This document shows, one piece after another, positions 51,913 to 60,633 of a stretch of DNA of 64,000 nucleotides. Position numbers and translations under genes: made by a program. The notes beneath the pieces are model-generated. The model did not search any database. It worked only from the letters and a program-made list of their open reading frames with translations, and was not told the DNA's origin. The stretch's first letter is position 1, and every line of letters begins with the position of its first letter. Source of the DNA: Mesobacillus harenae. GTDB lineage: Bacteria; Bacillota; Bacilli; Bacillales; Cytobacillaceae. The stretch spans positions 1-64,000 of the forward strand of contig NZ_JABUNR010000011.1 in NCBI RefSeq assembly GCF_013343715.1. Direction: 5' to 3'.

Positions 51913-52410
51913 ATGGATAATAATGATTTATTAATTAGATTAAGGTATGCTTTGGATATAAAAAATACAGATATGGCAGAGATTTTTAAACTTGGCGGTG
52001 TTGAAGTAACAAAAGAAGAAGTACTGAAGATATTAACTAAATCAAATGATAATGATGATGATCTTGCTGAAAATGACAAGAATATAAAATGCGATAATGT
52101 TATGTTCGAGTCCTTTTTAAATGGCTTTATTATTTTTAAACGAGGTAAACAAGAACCGAAGCCGGGGCAGCCTGAAAGACCGCTTTTCTCTAATGAAAGT
52201 GCAAATAATATCCTGCTTAAGAAACTTAAAATCGCATTATCACTAACAAGTGAGGATATGATTGAAATATTAGAAGAAGCAGGTGTTTCCATAACAAAAG
52301 GAGAATTAAGCGCTATATTGCGGAAAAAAGGCCATAAGAATTATAAAGAATGCGGAGATCGATACGCTAGGAATTTCTTAAAAGGATTAGCTTTAAAATA
52401 TAGGGCATAA
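51913..52410 (+). CDS. DUF1456 protein (YehS-like)
   Basis: 165-residue soluble protein. DUF1456 occurs twice: DLLIRLRYALDIKNTDMAEIFKLGGVEVTKEEVLKIL in parts (about 5-41) and NILLKKLKIALSLTSEDMIEILEEAGVSITKGELSAILRKKG in parts (about 97-138). The two helical units are similar along their length, so the gene arose by internal duplication. Between them lies an acidic Asn/Asp-rich linker. Function unknown. Start ATG 51913 behind TATGGAGGTTTATAG. It carries a half copy of a dispersed repeat in front, so the spot may have been rearranged. Confidence 0.88.
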   Translation: MDNNDLLIRLRYALDIKNTDMAEIFKLGGVEVTKEEVLKILTKSNDNDDDLAENDKNIKCDNVMFESFLNGFIIFKRGKQEPKPGQPERPLFSNESANNILLKKLKIALSLTSEDMIEILEEAGVSITKGELSAILRKKGHKNYKECGDRYARNFLKGLALKYRA

Positions 52411-52471
52411 AGAAACACCAGGAAGCAAATGACTAAAACAGCACTTTAACCTATTGAGGCAACGCAAAATA

Positions 52472-52500
52472 GATCCCCCAGACTTTTTGTTTGGGGGATC
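52472..52500 (+). terminator. Hairpin after the DUF1456 gene
   Basis: GATCCCCCA pairs with TGGGGGATC around an 11-base loop. Only a weak T-rich tail (CTCTGCTTT) follows, so termination may be partial. Confidence 0.6.
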
Positions 52501-52636
52501 CTCTGCTTTAAGAAGTTAAGTTTCATTTCGCCTAAATATTTAAGGGCGTCATCTTTGTGTGCGTGGGTATAATAAACTAACAGTCAGACAGTAGAAAGCA
52601 AGTGTCACATAAAAACTATTGAAAAGAAGGGATAAG

Positions 52637-54103
52637 ATGACAAAGAGTGTAGAAACAGGATGGAACTTGGACAACAGTTACACCCGTCTGCCAGAATCAT
52701 TTTTTACAAAGATAACCCCAAACCCTGTAAGCTCACCAAAACTGATTACTTTTAATGAGCCGTTGGCAACCTCCCTAGGGTTCAGCGTCGAGCTGCTGAA
52801 AAGCGAAGACGGTGCAGCTGTTTTTGCTGGCAACGATATTCCTGAAGGTGCTGAGCCTTTAGCTCAAGCTTATGCGGGTCATCAGTTTGGACATCTTAAT
52901 ATGCTGGGGGACGGCCGGGCAATGCTGATTGGAGAGCAGATCACTCCTGATGGGGGCCGGTTTGATATTCAGCTCAAAGGTTCAGGACGAACTCCTTATT
53001 CAAGGGGCGGCGATGGCCGAGCGGCACTAGGTCCAATGCTGCGTGAACATATCATTAGTGAAGCGATGTATGCACTTGGGATACCGACAACCCGCAGCCT
53101 TGCAGTGGTCACTACTGGTGAATCAATTATCAGGGAAACCGAATTGCCTGGTGCTATCCTGACCCGTGTGGCCGCCAGTCATTTGCGTGTTGGTACCTTT
53201 CAATTTGCGGCAGGGAAAGGCAGCACTGATGAGCTCCGTGCCCTTGCTGACTACACAATCAAGCGGCATTTTCCATACATTGAAGATAATGAAAATCGAT
53301 ACCTCTCGCTGCTCCAAGAAGTAATCAAGCGTCAGGCTGAGCTGATTGCGAAGTGGCAGATGGTTGGCTTTATTCATGGGGTCATGAACACCGACAATAT
53401 GACCATTAGCGGAGAAACCATTGATTACGGCCCGTGCGCTTTTATGAATGAATATGATCCGGCAACGGTATTTAGTTCGATCGACAGAGAAGGCCGCTAT
53501 GCCTTTGGCAATCAGCCTGGAATCGGGGGGTGGAACCTTGCCCGGTTTGCTGAGAGCCTTTTGCCTCTTCTGCACGATGAGCAGGAAGAAGCTGTAAAAT
53601 TGGCTCAGAATGAGATATCAGTCTACCCGAATTTATTTAAAAAGAATTGGCTCACAGGAATGAGAGCAAAGCTGGGTATATTTAACGAGGAACAGGAAGA
53701 TGAGTCCCTTATTGACGACCTTCTTAGCATGATGCAAAATCATAAGGCTGATTATACGAATACTTTTCGTGCATTGACACTAGGCTTGCCAGAGGATACT
53801 GTCATGTCAGGGTCAGAAGAATTTCAAAAATGGCATCAGCTTTGGCAGGAAAGGCTGAACAGGCAGCAGGATTCGAAAGACTCGTCACATCAGTTAATGC
53901 GTGACAGCAATCCAGCGGTAATTCCTCGTAATCATCGGGTGGAAGAAGCATTGAAAGCTGCAGAAAAACAAGGGGATTTTAGCGTGATGGATCGGCTTCT
54001 TAAGGTACTTGCAAGCCCATACGACTACACTGCCGAACAGGCTGATTTTTGTAGACCGCCTGAGCCTTCGAATCTTCCTTACCGAACCTATTGTGGTACC
54101 TGA
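52637..54103 (+). CDS. selO: Protein adenylyltransferase SelO (UPF0061)
   Basis: Pseudokinase-fold enzyme that transfers AMP to Ser/Thr/Tyr of target proteins, studied in E. coli and mitochondria as an oxidative-stress factor. It has 488 residues. [49 protein letters not shown] in parts, and [24 protein letters not shown] (metal-binding Asn/Asp) are intact. It ends with the C-terminal YRTYCGT, where Cys takes the place of selenocysteine of some relatives. ATG 52637 behind AAAGAAGGGATAAG. Confidence 0.94.
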   Translation: MTKSVETGWNLDNSYTRLPESFFTKITPNPVSSPKLITFNEPLATSLGFSVELLKSEDGAAVFAGNDIPEGAEPLAQAYAGHQFGHLNMLGDGRAMLIGEQITPDGGRFDIQLKGSGRTPYSRGGDGRAALGPMLREHIISEAMYALGIPTTRSLAVVTTGESIIRETELPGAILTRVAASHLRVGTFQFAAGKGSTDELRALADYTIKRHFPYIEDNENRYLSLLQEVIKRQAELIAKWQMVGFIHGVMNTDNMTISGETIDYGPCAFMNEYDPATVFSSIDREGRYAFGNQPGIGGWNLARFAESLLPLLHDEQEEAVKLAQNEISVYPNLFKKNWLTGMRAKLGIFNEEQEDESLIDDLLSMMQNHKADYTNTFRALTLGLPEDTVMSGSEEFQKWHQLWQERLNRQQDSKDSSHQLMRDSNPAVIPRNHRVEEALKAAEKQGDFSVMDRLLKVLASPYDYTAEQADFCRPPEPSNLPYRTYCGT

Positions 54104-54130
54104 TTCCCTTATAAAAAATAATTATCATGT

Positions 54131-54160
54131 AAGGCTCAGTCTTGAGGACTGGGCCTTATT
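54131..54160 (+). terminator. Terminator after selO, CTCAGTC family
   Basis: AAGGCTCAGTC (54131-54141) pairs with GACTGGGCCTT (54147-54157) around TTGAG, then ATTATTAT. Almost the same hairpin recurs at 56532 and 58549. Confidence 0.82.
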
Positions 54161-54263
54161 ATCATTAGTAAATTCACTAGCCCAGAGCCGGCCGATGAAA
54201 AAGTTTTAGGTTTCTAGTTAATGGGAAGGAGGAAGATAGACGAAGTTAATAGGAGGAATAAGA

Positions 54264-55049
54264 ATGGCCAAAACAATCTTTATTACCGGCGCGGGCAGCG
54301 GACTTGGAAGAGGTGCTGCACTTGGTCTGGCAAAGAAAGGGCACCGAGTAATTGCATCAACAGAATTGACTTCTCAAAAAACTGACCTTATGCGGGAAGC
54401 GGATGAACAGGGGCTAGATATAGATGTATTCAAGCTCGATATTACAAACAAACGGGATAGGGATCAGATTGAAAACTATGATTTTGATGTTTTTGTAGCG
54501 AATGCAGCAATAAATGAAGGCGGCCCGCTTGGGGAAGTGCCGATGGATCGATTCCGTGCGCTATTTGAAGTGAATGTTTTCGCCACACTGGAAACAGTTC
54601 AACTAGCGGCTAAAAAGCTGGTGAAAAAAGGCAGCGGGAAAATCGTGTTCATGAGTTCAATGGCAGGAATATCAGCGACACCATACGTAGGTCCTTATTC
54701 AGCAACAAAGCATGCTATTGAAGGGATTGCACAAACCTTGAAGACTGAGCTTGAGGAGTTTGGTGTGAAGGTGGCGACTATTAACCCAGGTCCGTTCGAG
54801 ACTGGCTTTAACAAACGAAGTGCCGAGGAAAAGTGGAAATGGTTTGATGAAGAAAAGCACTTTACGAGGAAAGAAGATATGGAAAAGCAGGAAGAGGGAT
54901 TAAAAAAACAATTTGAACCGAAAGATATGATTAATAAGATGATTGAAATCATTCCAGCTGACCATCATAAATTCCGTACGGTCTACCCAGAAGAAACCGA
55001 AAAACAGTTAAAGAAAACCCAACAGGATCGTTGGGATATGGAAATTTAA
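54264..55049 (+). CDS. Short-chain dehydrogenase/reductase
   Basis: 261-residue classical SDR. FITGAGSGLGRGAALGLAKKG is the NAD(P)-binding TGxxxGxG (about 6-26), VANAAI the NAG-type motif, and the catalytic set is Ser in IVFMSSMAGI and Tyr-x3-Lys in GPYSATKHAIEGIA (about 150). The substrate is unknown. Start ATG 54264 behind AATAGGAGGAATAAGA. It stands alone between two terminators of related sequence. Confidence 0.88.
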   Translation: MAKTIFITGAGSGLGRGAALGLAKKGHRVIASTELTSQKTDLMREADEQGLDIDVFKLDITNKRDRDQIENYDFDVFVANAAINEGGPLGEVPMDRFRALFEVNVFATLETVQLAAKKLVKKGSGKIVFMSSMAGISATPYVGPYSATKHAIEGIAQTLKTELEEFGVKVATINPGPFETGFNKRSAEEKWKWFDEEKHFTRKEDMEKQEEGLKKQFEPKDMINKMIEIIPADHHKFRTVYPEETEKQLKKTQQDRWDMEI

Positions 55050-55442
55050 TAATAAAAACAAAGACTGCCGATTTGATTAATAGGTGAAATAACCCATAAA
55101 TATAATAGGAATCTCATAAGGATGCAGGCGAGGACTCAGTTTTTAACACTGAGTCCTTTTCTTAAAAGTGAATTTTAACGTTTTGGTATATTGTTTTTTA
55201 ATATAAAAAATCATATATATATGTGTTCTAAGCTAACCTCTCTTTGCTTACCAGATTAGGTTTATAAGGAATAAAAAGATGTATGCTATTAGTTAGATAA
55301 CCACCTATAAAGTGTGCTAGTATTTGTATGTTGGAAGGGCTTTCCTTGAGTATAAAAAATACTTCCTGTCTAGGAATAAAACTTTCCAAGACAAATGTAA
55401 ACATACGTAAATAAATAGAACAGAAAACAGAGGGGGAAAATC
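55050..55442. other. Intergenic region after the SDR gene, with terminator
   Basis: Contains the terminator at 55131-55160. The rest, up to the oxidoreductase gene, is AT-rich and without a supported gene or clear promoter. Confidence 0.5.
55131..55160 (+). terminator. Terminator after the SDR gene, variant of the CTCAGT family
   Basis: AGGACTCAGT (55131-55140) pairs with ACTGAGTCCT (55148-55157) around a seven-base loop, then TTT. It shares the CTCAGT core with the copies at 54131, 56532 and 58549, but has an extra base in the arm. Confidence 0.85.
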
Positions 55443-56435
55443 ATGAAAAAAGTAAGATGGGGAATTTTAAGCACAGCAAAAATAGCCCAAAAAGCGTTGA
55501 TACCTGCATTCGCCCGTGCTGAAAACGCTGAAGTTATCGCCATTGCCAGCAGCAGTGCAAAAGCCAAAGAGGTGTCCAAGCAATTTAATATACCAAAATC
55601 ATATGAAAGCTACGAAGAATTAATTCAGGATCCAGATATTGATGCAATATATATACCACTTCCAAACCACTTACATAAAAAATGGACAATGGAAGCAGCT
55701 AAAAATGGAAAGCATGTACTTTGTGAAAAGCCTGCTTCCTTGACTGCTTCAGAAACCGAAAAAATGGTTGAATTTTGCCGGGGAAAAAACGTGAAGTTTA
55801 TGGAAGCCTTTATGTATCAGTTCCATCCCCAGCATGAACGTGTAAGAGAACTTATAGCAGCAGGGGAAATTGGCCAGGTAAAATATATGCGTGCGAGCTT
55901 TTCATTCTTGCTGGCACAGCCGGAGGGGAATATCAAAACCGATCCCAATAAAGGTGGCGGCAGTATTTATGATGTGGGCTGTTATGGGATTCACGCAATT
56001 CGAAATGTATTGCAATCTGAACCAGCAGAAGTCCAGGCTCGTGCCGAGATTGATCCAAAGTATCAGGTAGATACGACTGCATACGGGTATATGAAAATGG
56101 AGAATGGGATCACCGCATCTTTTGACTGCAGTTTTGATATGACCTTTAGAGCTGAATATGAAATTATCGGCACAAAAGGCCAAATCAAGGTTCCAAGAGC
56201 TTTCCGTCCTGATAACCATGGTGGAGAAGGTTTAATCATCGTTCAAACCGAAGATAGCACGAGAGAAGAAAAGATATACGGTGATATCTATAAATTAGAA
56301 GTTGAACATATGTCAAAAGTGATTTTAGAGGATGGAGAAGTTTCCTATACAGGCGAAAATGCTATTGAAAATATGCGCGTTATTCAGGCTTGTTACGAAT
56401 CCATTAAAACAGGTAATACAATTAAAATAAACTAG
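55443..56435 (+). CDS. Gfo/Idh/MocA family oxidoreductase
   Basis: 330-residue NAD(P)-dependent oxidoreductase. The N-terminal Rossmann part starts VRWGILSTAKIAQKALIPAF, with AIASSSAKAKEVSKQF and the catalytic-lysine motif HVLCEKPAS (about residue 96). The C-terminal alpha/beta domain carries GGGSIYDVGCYGIHAIR. This family includes inositol, glucose-fructose and 1,5-anhydro-fructose enzymes; the substrate here cannot be told. Start ATG 55443 behind GAGGGGGAAAATC. Its terminator belongs to the repeated CTCAGTC family. Confidence 0.9.
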   Translation: MKKVRWGILSTAKIAQKALIPAFARAENAEVIAIASSSAKAKEVSKQFNIPKSYESYEELIQDPDIDAIYIPLPNHLHKKWTMEAAKNGKHVLCEKPASLTASETEKMVEFCRGKNVKFMEAFMYQFHPQHERVRELIAAGEIGQVKYMRASFSFLLAQPEGNIKTDPNKGGGSIYDVGCYGIHAIRNVLQSEPAEVQARAEIDPKYQVDTTAYGYMKMENGITASFDCSFDMTFRAEYEIIGTKGQIKVPRAFRPDNHGGEGLIIVQTEDSTREEKIYGDIYKLEVEHMSKVILEDGEVSYTGENAIENMRVIQACYESIKTGNTIKIN

Positions 56436-56531
56436 GTTCAAATGCACGCTATTGGTCCTACCTTATCGACTCATTTTCAAAAGACGTATGATTCAAACAA
56501 TTTTATTAACAAGTTAATAGCTTTCCGGAAC

Positions 56532-56566
56532 AGGCTCAGTCTTTAGGACTGAGCCTTATTTTTTTA
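56532..56566 (+). terminator. Terminator after the Gfo/Idh/MocA gene, CTCAGTC family
   Basis: AGGCTCAGTC (56532-56541) pairs perfectly with GACTGAGCCT (56547-56556) around TTTAG, followed by TATTTTTTT. Confidence 0.92.
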
Positions 56567-56723
56567 AAGGATTCATATTCATGGTAAATACTGTGTTAGG
56601 AAACCTCACATGATTATGGAAAACCCGGCTAATCATTCGTATACTAAGTCTCGTTAAGTATTTTAAAATATTAAATAGTTCTGAAAGATATTGCTATTTT
56701 AAATTAATGTATGGAGGCGAATT

Positions 56724-58286
56724 ATGTTAACATCAACGACTGGTTATGTAATTTTGTTGGTTTTCGGTGTTTTCTTTACAGGACTTACTATTTTTATGCA
56801 AAGCAGAAGCAAGACTGCCATGACGGCTGAGCAGTTTAGTACAGCCGGCCGAAGTGTCGGAGTTGGGCTGGCCAGTGCCTCAATTATTGCAGCGTGGACT
56901 TGGGCGGCTACACTTATGATGTCATCATCAACAGGCTTTCAGTATGGTATTAGCGGACCTTATTGGTATGCTGCAGGTGCATGTATTCAAGTATTATTGT
57001 TTGCTATAGTTGCCATTCATTTAAAGAGAAAGGCACCAAAGGCTCACACGTTTTTGGAGTTTATCGGTAACCGCTTTGATAAAAAGAACCATAAATTAAT
57101 GATGTTTTTTGCACTAATGACCAATATTATTGTCACAGCGATGGTGATTCTTGGCGGGGCAATCGCACTAAATTCCTTAACAGGGATGAACATATATATT
57201 GCAGCCTTTTTAATTCCGCTGACGTTTACTATTTACACCATGATTGGCGGATTAAAGGCTTCCTTTATCGCTGACTATTTAAATACTGTTATGATTTTTG
57301 CTATTCTGATTGTGTTTGCGACTGTTGTTTATATGAAGTTCGGAGTCACTACAGTATATGAAGGGCTGCGTTCTCTTCCAGAGTCACAGCAAATGTTGAC
57401 AATGGCATCAATTCCAGGCTTGCTTTTCGGAATGATCAATATTATCGGGAACTTTGGAACAGTCTTTGTAGACCAATCATACTGGCAGCGTGCTATTGCT
57501 AGTAAAGATAGTGCAGCATCAAAAGCTTATATATACGGAGGAATTGCATGGTTTGCAATACCATTTGCGATTGCAACCTTTCTAGGGGTTACAGCTGCAG
57601 GACTAGGGTTAAATATAACGGATCCAGATGCCTCCGCACCTTTAATGGCAGCTCATTTACTTGGTTCTGTAGGATCGATTCTTTTTCTAGTGATGTTATT
57701 TATGGCTGTAATGTCGACCGGAGCTGCAGAGCTTACAGCAATAACAAATATTGTCGTGACCGATATTTACAGGAAATCTATCAACCCAATGGCGAGCAGC
57801 AGTAAAACACTAAAAGTCTCTCGCATTGTTACACTTAGTTCTGGACTGGGAATGGGGATACTTTCAATCCTGCTCTTTAATATTGGAATTGGACTTGGTT
57901 TTGTCTATATGGCAATGGGCATTTTTGTGAGCGGTGCAGTTATACCATTAACTCTTGGGCTGATGTGGAAGCGTGCAACGAATGATGGTTGTTTTTATGG
58001 GGCTTTAGTCGGTATGATCTCTGGTGTTACGGTCTGGCTTGTTTCAGCTTATGTAATGTACGGCAATATCAGTGTCGAGTCGTTAGGCCAGCTTCATTCA
58101 ATGCTGTTTGGAAACCTGGCAGTCTTCATAGTAAGTGGCTTAATCTCTATAGGCCATGCCTTAATGTCTAAAGAAGAGTTTGATTTTGAATCTTTAAAGG
58201 ATAAATTCAAAAGCTTCGACGACTATGAGGATGAGCATGAAACAGTTAAAACGGTTGAGGCTGTCGGAAGAAGGAAGGTTGTTTAA
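56724..58286 (+). CDS. Sodium:solute symporter, SSS family (urea/DUR3-like branch)
   Basis: 520-residue membrane protein with about 13 membrane segments. STAGRSVGVGLASASIIAAWTWAATLMMSSSTGFQYGISGPYWYAAGA in parts (about 41-87) resembles urea/polyamine-type SSS carriers rather than PutP; the sodium-site region reads LFMAVMSTGAAELTAITNIVVTDIYRK (about 331-357). The substrate cannot be assigned. Start ATG 56724 behind ATGGAGGCGAATT. The next gene, one base after its stop, codes for a small membrane protein that probably forms part of the carrier. Confidence 0.88.
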   Translation: MLTSTTGYVILLVFGVFFTGLTIFMQSRSKTAMTAEQFSTAGRSVGVGLASASIIAAWTWAATLMMSSSTGFQYGISGPYWYAAGACIQVLLFAIVAIHLKRKAPKAHTFLEFIGNRFDKKNHKLMMFFALMTNIIVTAMVILGGAIALNSLTGMNIYIAAFLIPLTFTIYTMIGGLKASFIADYLNTVMIFAILIVFATVVYMKFGVTTVYEGLRSLPESQQMLTMASIPGLLFGMINIIGNFGTVFVDQSYWQRAIASKDSAASKAYIYGGIAWFAIPFAIATFLGVTAAGLGLNITDPDASAPLMAAHLLGSVGSILFLVMLFMAVMSTGAAELTAITNIVVTDIYRKSINPMASSSKTLKVSRIVTLSSGLGMGILSILLFNIGIGLGFVYMAMGIFVSGAVIPLTLGLMWKRATNDGCFYGALVGMISGVTVWLVSAYVMYGNISVESLGQLHSMLFGNLAVFIVSGLISIGHALMSKEEFDFESLKDKFKSFDDYEDEHETVKTVEAVGRRKVV

Positions 58287-58287
58287 T

Positions 58288-58533
58288 ATGGGAGATAATC
58301 AATTATTGAAAGATGCGAAGATGTGTACTCGCTGGGCATTGGGACTAACCTTTATCTTGATTCTAGCCTTCCCAGGGATTATGTTTTTAACAGGTTACAG
58401 CTATAGTTTACAGTTTTTTAAAGGCTGGTGTTATCTTGCCTTTGGCTGGCTAATAATAGCTGGACTGTATATTTCAATCCGGCCATGGGTTGAATATTAT
58501 CTAGAAAGAAAACAAGCTTCAGAGCAAGTATAA
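58288..58533 (+). CDS. Small membrane partner of the SSS symporter
   Basis: 81-residue protein with two membrane segments (about 17-37, ALGLTFILILAFPGIMFL; about 48-66, YLAFGWLIIAGLYISI), ending in a charged tail. It starts at ATG 58288, one base after the symporter stop, with AAGGAAGG upstream inside the symporter gene. Many SSS carriers have such small co-encoded subunits (DUF485, DUF4212). This one does not clearly match either from memory, so the pairing rests on position and topology. Confidence 0.78.
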   Translation: MGDNQLLKDAKMCTRWALGLTFILILAFPGIMFLTGYSYSLQFFKGWCYLAFGWLIIAGLYISIRPWVEYYLERKQASEQV

Positions 58534-58548
58534 CTAAAGTAATCCATT

Positions 58549-58582
58549 AAGCTCAGTCTCTAAGACTGGGCTTTTATTTTAA
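58549..58582 (+). terminator. Terminator after the symporter operon, CTCAGTC family
   Basis: AAGCTCAGTC (58549-58558) pairs with GACTGGGCTT (58564-58573, one G-T pair) around TCTAA, then TTATTTTAA. Third near-copy of the 54131/56532 hairpin. Confidence 0.88.
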
Positions 58583-58583
58583 T

Positions 58584-58612
58584 TTGTAAAACTTGTATAT
58601 ACAAGTTATAAT
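58584..58612 (+). promoter_or_regulatory. treA promoter with a TreR-type operator in its spacer
   Basis: TTGTAA (58584-58589), 17 bp, TATAAT (58607-58612). AACTTGTATATACAAGTT (58590-58607), a perfect 18-bp palindrome, fills the spacer. Its core TTGTATATACAA is the reported B. subtilis TreR target. A repressor here would directly block polymerase until trehalose-6-phosphate is present. Confidence 0.8.
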
Positions 58613-58697
58613 AAAATTAATAGCAGCAAGCAGAGGGCACAGGGCACAGTACCTCGAGTCTGCTATGAAGGAATGGGCAATTAACTAATATGATCTA

Positions 58698-58711
58698 TGA
58701 AACCGTTGACA
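58698..58711 (+). promoter_or_regulatory. cre site in the treA leader
   Basis: TGAAACCGTTGACA fits the CcpA consensus TGWAANCGNTNWCA at every fixed base. It lies about 80 bp downstream of the likely start point, suited to a roadblock. Its last six bases, TTGACA, could also be the -35 of a second weak promoter (TAACTA at 58729). Confidence 0.65.
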
Positions 58712-58769
58712 TATTTGGATAGACATTTTAACTAAGGCAGATACACTGCCTCTAATAAAGGAGTGCGTT

Positions 58770-60455
58770 ATGCAAGAAGCATGGTGGAAAAAATCAGTTG
58801 TTTATCAAATCTACCCGAAAAGCTTTAATGATACCTCTGGCAATGGGGTTGGAGACATTAAAGGCATTATCGAAAAGCTGGATTATTTAAAAGAGTTAGG
58901 AGTAGACGTCATTTGGCTGACGCCTGTGTACTCGAGTCCCGAAAAAGATAATGGCTACGATATTAGTGATTATTATTCTATTAATCCCGAATATGGAAAT
59001 ATGAATGATATCGAAAATTTAATAGAAGAATCTCACAAACGAGAGATTAAACTCATTATGGATATTGTTGTTAATCATACATCTACAGAACATCAGTGGT
59101 TTAAAGATGCTCTTACCTCAAAAGATAGCCCGTATCGAGACTATTATATTTGGAAAGATCCAGAGGAAGGCAGGGAACCGACTAATTGGTCTTCTAAGTT
59201 TGGCGGTTCGGCATGGGAGTACGATGAGCGTTCAGGTCAATATTATCTGCATCTGTTTGATGTTACCCAAGCTGACCTGAATTGGGAGAACCAGCAAGTA
59301 AGAAGTGAAGTTTTCGAGGTCATGACTTATTGGCTTAACAAAGGTGTCGATGGCTTTAGGCTCGATGTCATTAATCTTATTTCAAAGGATCCGCGGTTTT
59401 TGGATGATGATGGAAAGATCGCGCCAGGAGACGGAAGAAAGTTTTATACAGACGGTCCGCGTGTTCACGAGTTTTTACATGAAGTGAATCAAGAAGTCTT
59501 TTCTAAGTATGAAATGATGTCTGTTGGTGAAATGTCATCCACCTCAATAGACGAATGCATCAAATATACTAAACCTGACAGGCAGGAATTAGATATGGTC
59601 TTTAATTTTCATCATTTAAAGGTCGATTATCCTAATGGTGACAAATGGACAGCTGCTGATTTTAATTTTATCGATTTGAAAAAAATCCTGTCTGAATGGC
59701 AAATCAGAATGCACGAAGGGGGAGGCTGGAATGCCTTGTTTTGGTGTAACCACGATCAGCCTCGTGTGGTGTCAAGGTTTGGGGACGATGGCAAATATCA
59801 TACTGAATCTGCCAAAATGCTTGCTACAGCTATCCACCTAATGAAGGGGACTCCGTTTATCTACCAGGGAGAAGAAATCGGGATGACGAATCCAAAGTTT
59901 AGTGATTTACATGAATACAGAGATGTTGAATCATTAAACATGTATCCTATTTTAAAAGAGAACGGGAAAAATCATCAGGAAATTATCGAGATACTAAAAC
60001 AGAAATCGAGAGATAACTCACGAACTCCAATGCAGTGGAATGCGGAAAAACATAGTGGCTTTACAGAGGGCGAGCCGTGGATTAGTCCTGCCAGCAATTA
60101 CACAGCAATAAATGTAGAGCAAGCCTTGGCAGACCCTGTATCGATTTTTTATCATTATCAAAAGTTAATCCGCTTAAGAAAAAAATATGATATTATCACA
60201 TATGGCGATTTTGTTTTACACTTGCCAGAGCATAAGCAGCTTTTTGCTTATACGCGCAATGCTGAAAATGAGACTCTGCTTGTGTTGAACAATTTTTATG
60301 GGACACCAATCACTGTAAATCAATTTGAATATCTATCGGATCGTGATTATGATTGCAATATATTAATCTCGAATTATAAAGATACATCGAATGAGTTAGG
60401 GAATATACAATTGCGTCCTTACGAATCAGTCGTGTTTCACTTAGTGAAAAAATAA
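58770..60455 (+). CDS. treA: Trehalose-6-phosphate hydrolase (phospho-alpha-1,1-glucosidase)
   Basis: Cytosolic GH13 enzyme (561 aa, the same length as B. subtilis TreA) that splits trehalose-6-phosphate into glucose and glucose-6-phosphate. WWKKSVVYQIYPKSFNDTSG opens the barrel; GVDGFRLDVINLISKDP carries the nucleophile Asp, VGEMSSTSIDE the acid Glu and WCNHDQPRVVSRFGDD the third Asp. The DVTQADLNWEN and FHHLKVDYPNG parts look like TreA rather than oligo-1,6-glucosidase, and the TreR-type operator supports this. No treP or treR gene is nearby, so it is an orphan copy or the tre genes are split. Start ATG 58770 behind AAAGGAGTGCGTT. Confidence 0.9.
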   Translation: MQEAWWKKSVVYQIYPKSFNDTSGNGVGDIKGIIEKLDYLKELGVDVIWLTPVYSSPEKDNGYDISDYYSINPEYGNMNDIENLIEESHKREIKLIMDIVVNHTSTEHQWFKDALTSKDSPYRDYYIWKDPEEGREPTNWSSKFGGSAWEYDERSGQYYLHLFDVTQADLNWENQQVRSEVFEVMTYWLNKGVDGFRLDVINLISKDPRFLDDDGKIAPGDGRKFYTDGPRVHEFLHEVNQEVFSKYEMMSVGEMSSTSIDECIKYTKPDRQELDMVFNFHHLKVDYPNGDKWTAADFNFIDLKKILSEWQIRMHEGGGWNALFWCNHDQPRVVSRFGDDGKYHTESAKMLATAIHLMKGTPFIYQGEEIGMTNPKFSDLHEYRDVESLNMYPILKENGKNHQEIIEILKQKSRDNSRTPMQWNAEKHSGFTEGEPWISPASNYTAINVEQALADPVSIFYHYQKLIRLRKKYDIITYGDFVLHLPEHKQLFAYTRNAENETLLVLNNFYGTPITVNQFEYLSDRDYDCNILISNYKDTSNELGNIQLRPYESVVFHLVKK

Positions 60456-60482
60456 TTAGCAATCCCAAATATATAAGTTAAC

Positions 60483-60564
60483 AAAAAAGAGCAGGAATGA
60501 AGTGACCCCAAATTTTAGACTGTGTCTGAAATTCGGGTTCAGTTCAGAAGTGACTGCTCTTTTT
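60483..60564. terminator. treA terminator, bidirectional, interrupted by a short insertion
   Basis: AAAAAGAGCAG (to 60494) pairs with CTGCTCTTTTT (60554-60564). The loop holds a 49-bp inverted-repeat element plus a repeated GAA. Without these 52 bases the hairpin has a neat seven-base loop, GAAGTGA. A-run on the left and T-run on the right let it serve treA and the converging DUF1906 gene. Confidence 0.82.
60498..60546. mobile_element. Minimal pair of IS3-like ends with 3-bp duplication
   Basis: A 23-base left end (60498-60520, opening TGAAGTGACCCC and closing TTTTAGAC) and a 23-base inverted right end (60524-60546) match at 19 of 23 positions, with only TGT between. GAA directly precedes and follows the element (60495-60497, 60547-60549), as expected for a 3-bp target duplication. 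The end sequence (TGAA-TGA-CCC-AATTT-AGAC) recalls IS3-family termini. It has no coding capacity. Confidence 0.65.
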
Positions 60565-60633
60565 GCGTTTTACTCGTTATATTTTCATCGGATTTTTGGG
60601 TTGAGGGCGGGGTTAATTACGGAAATTTACTTT

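Noticed and set aside
58770..60455. Oligo-1,6-glucosidase (MalL)
   Set aside because: Same GH13 branch, but length, internal motifs and the TreR-type operator fit trehalose-6-phosphate hydrolase better.
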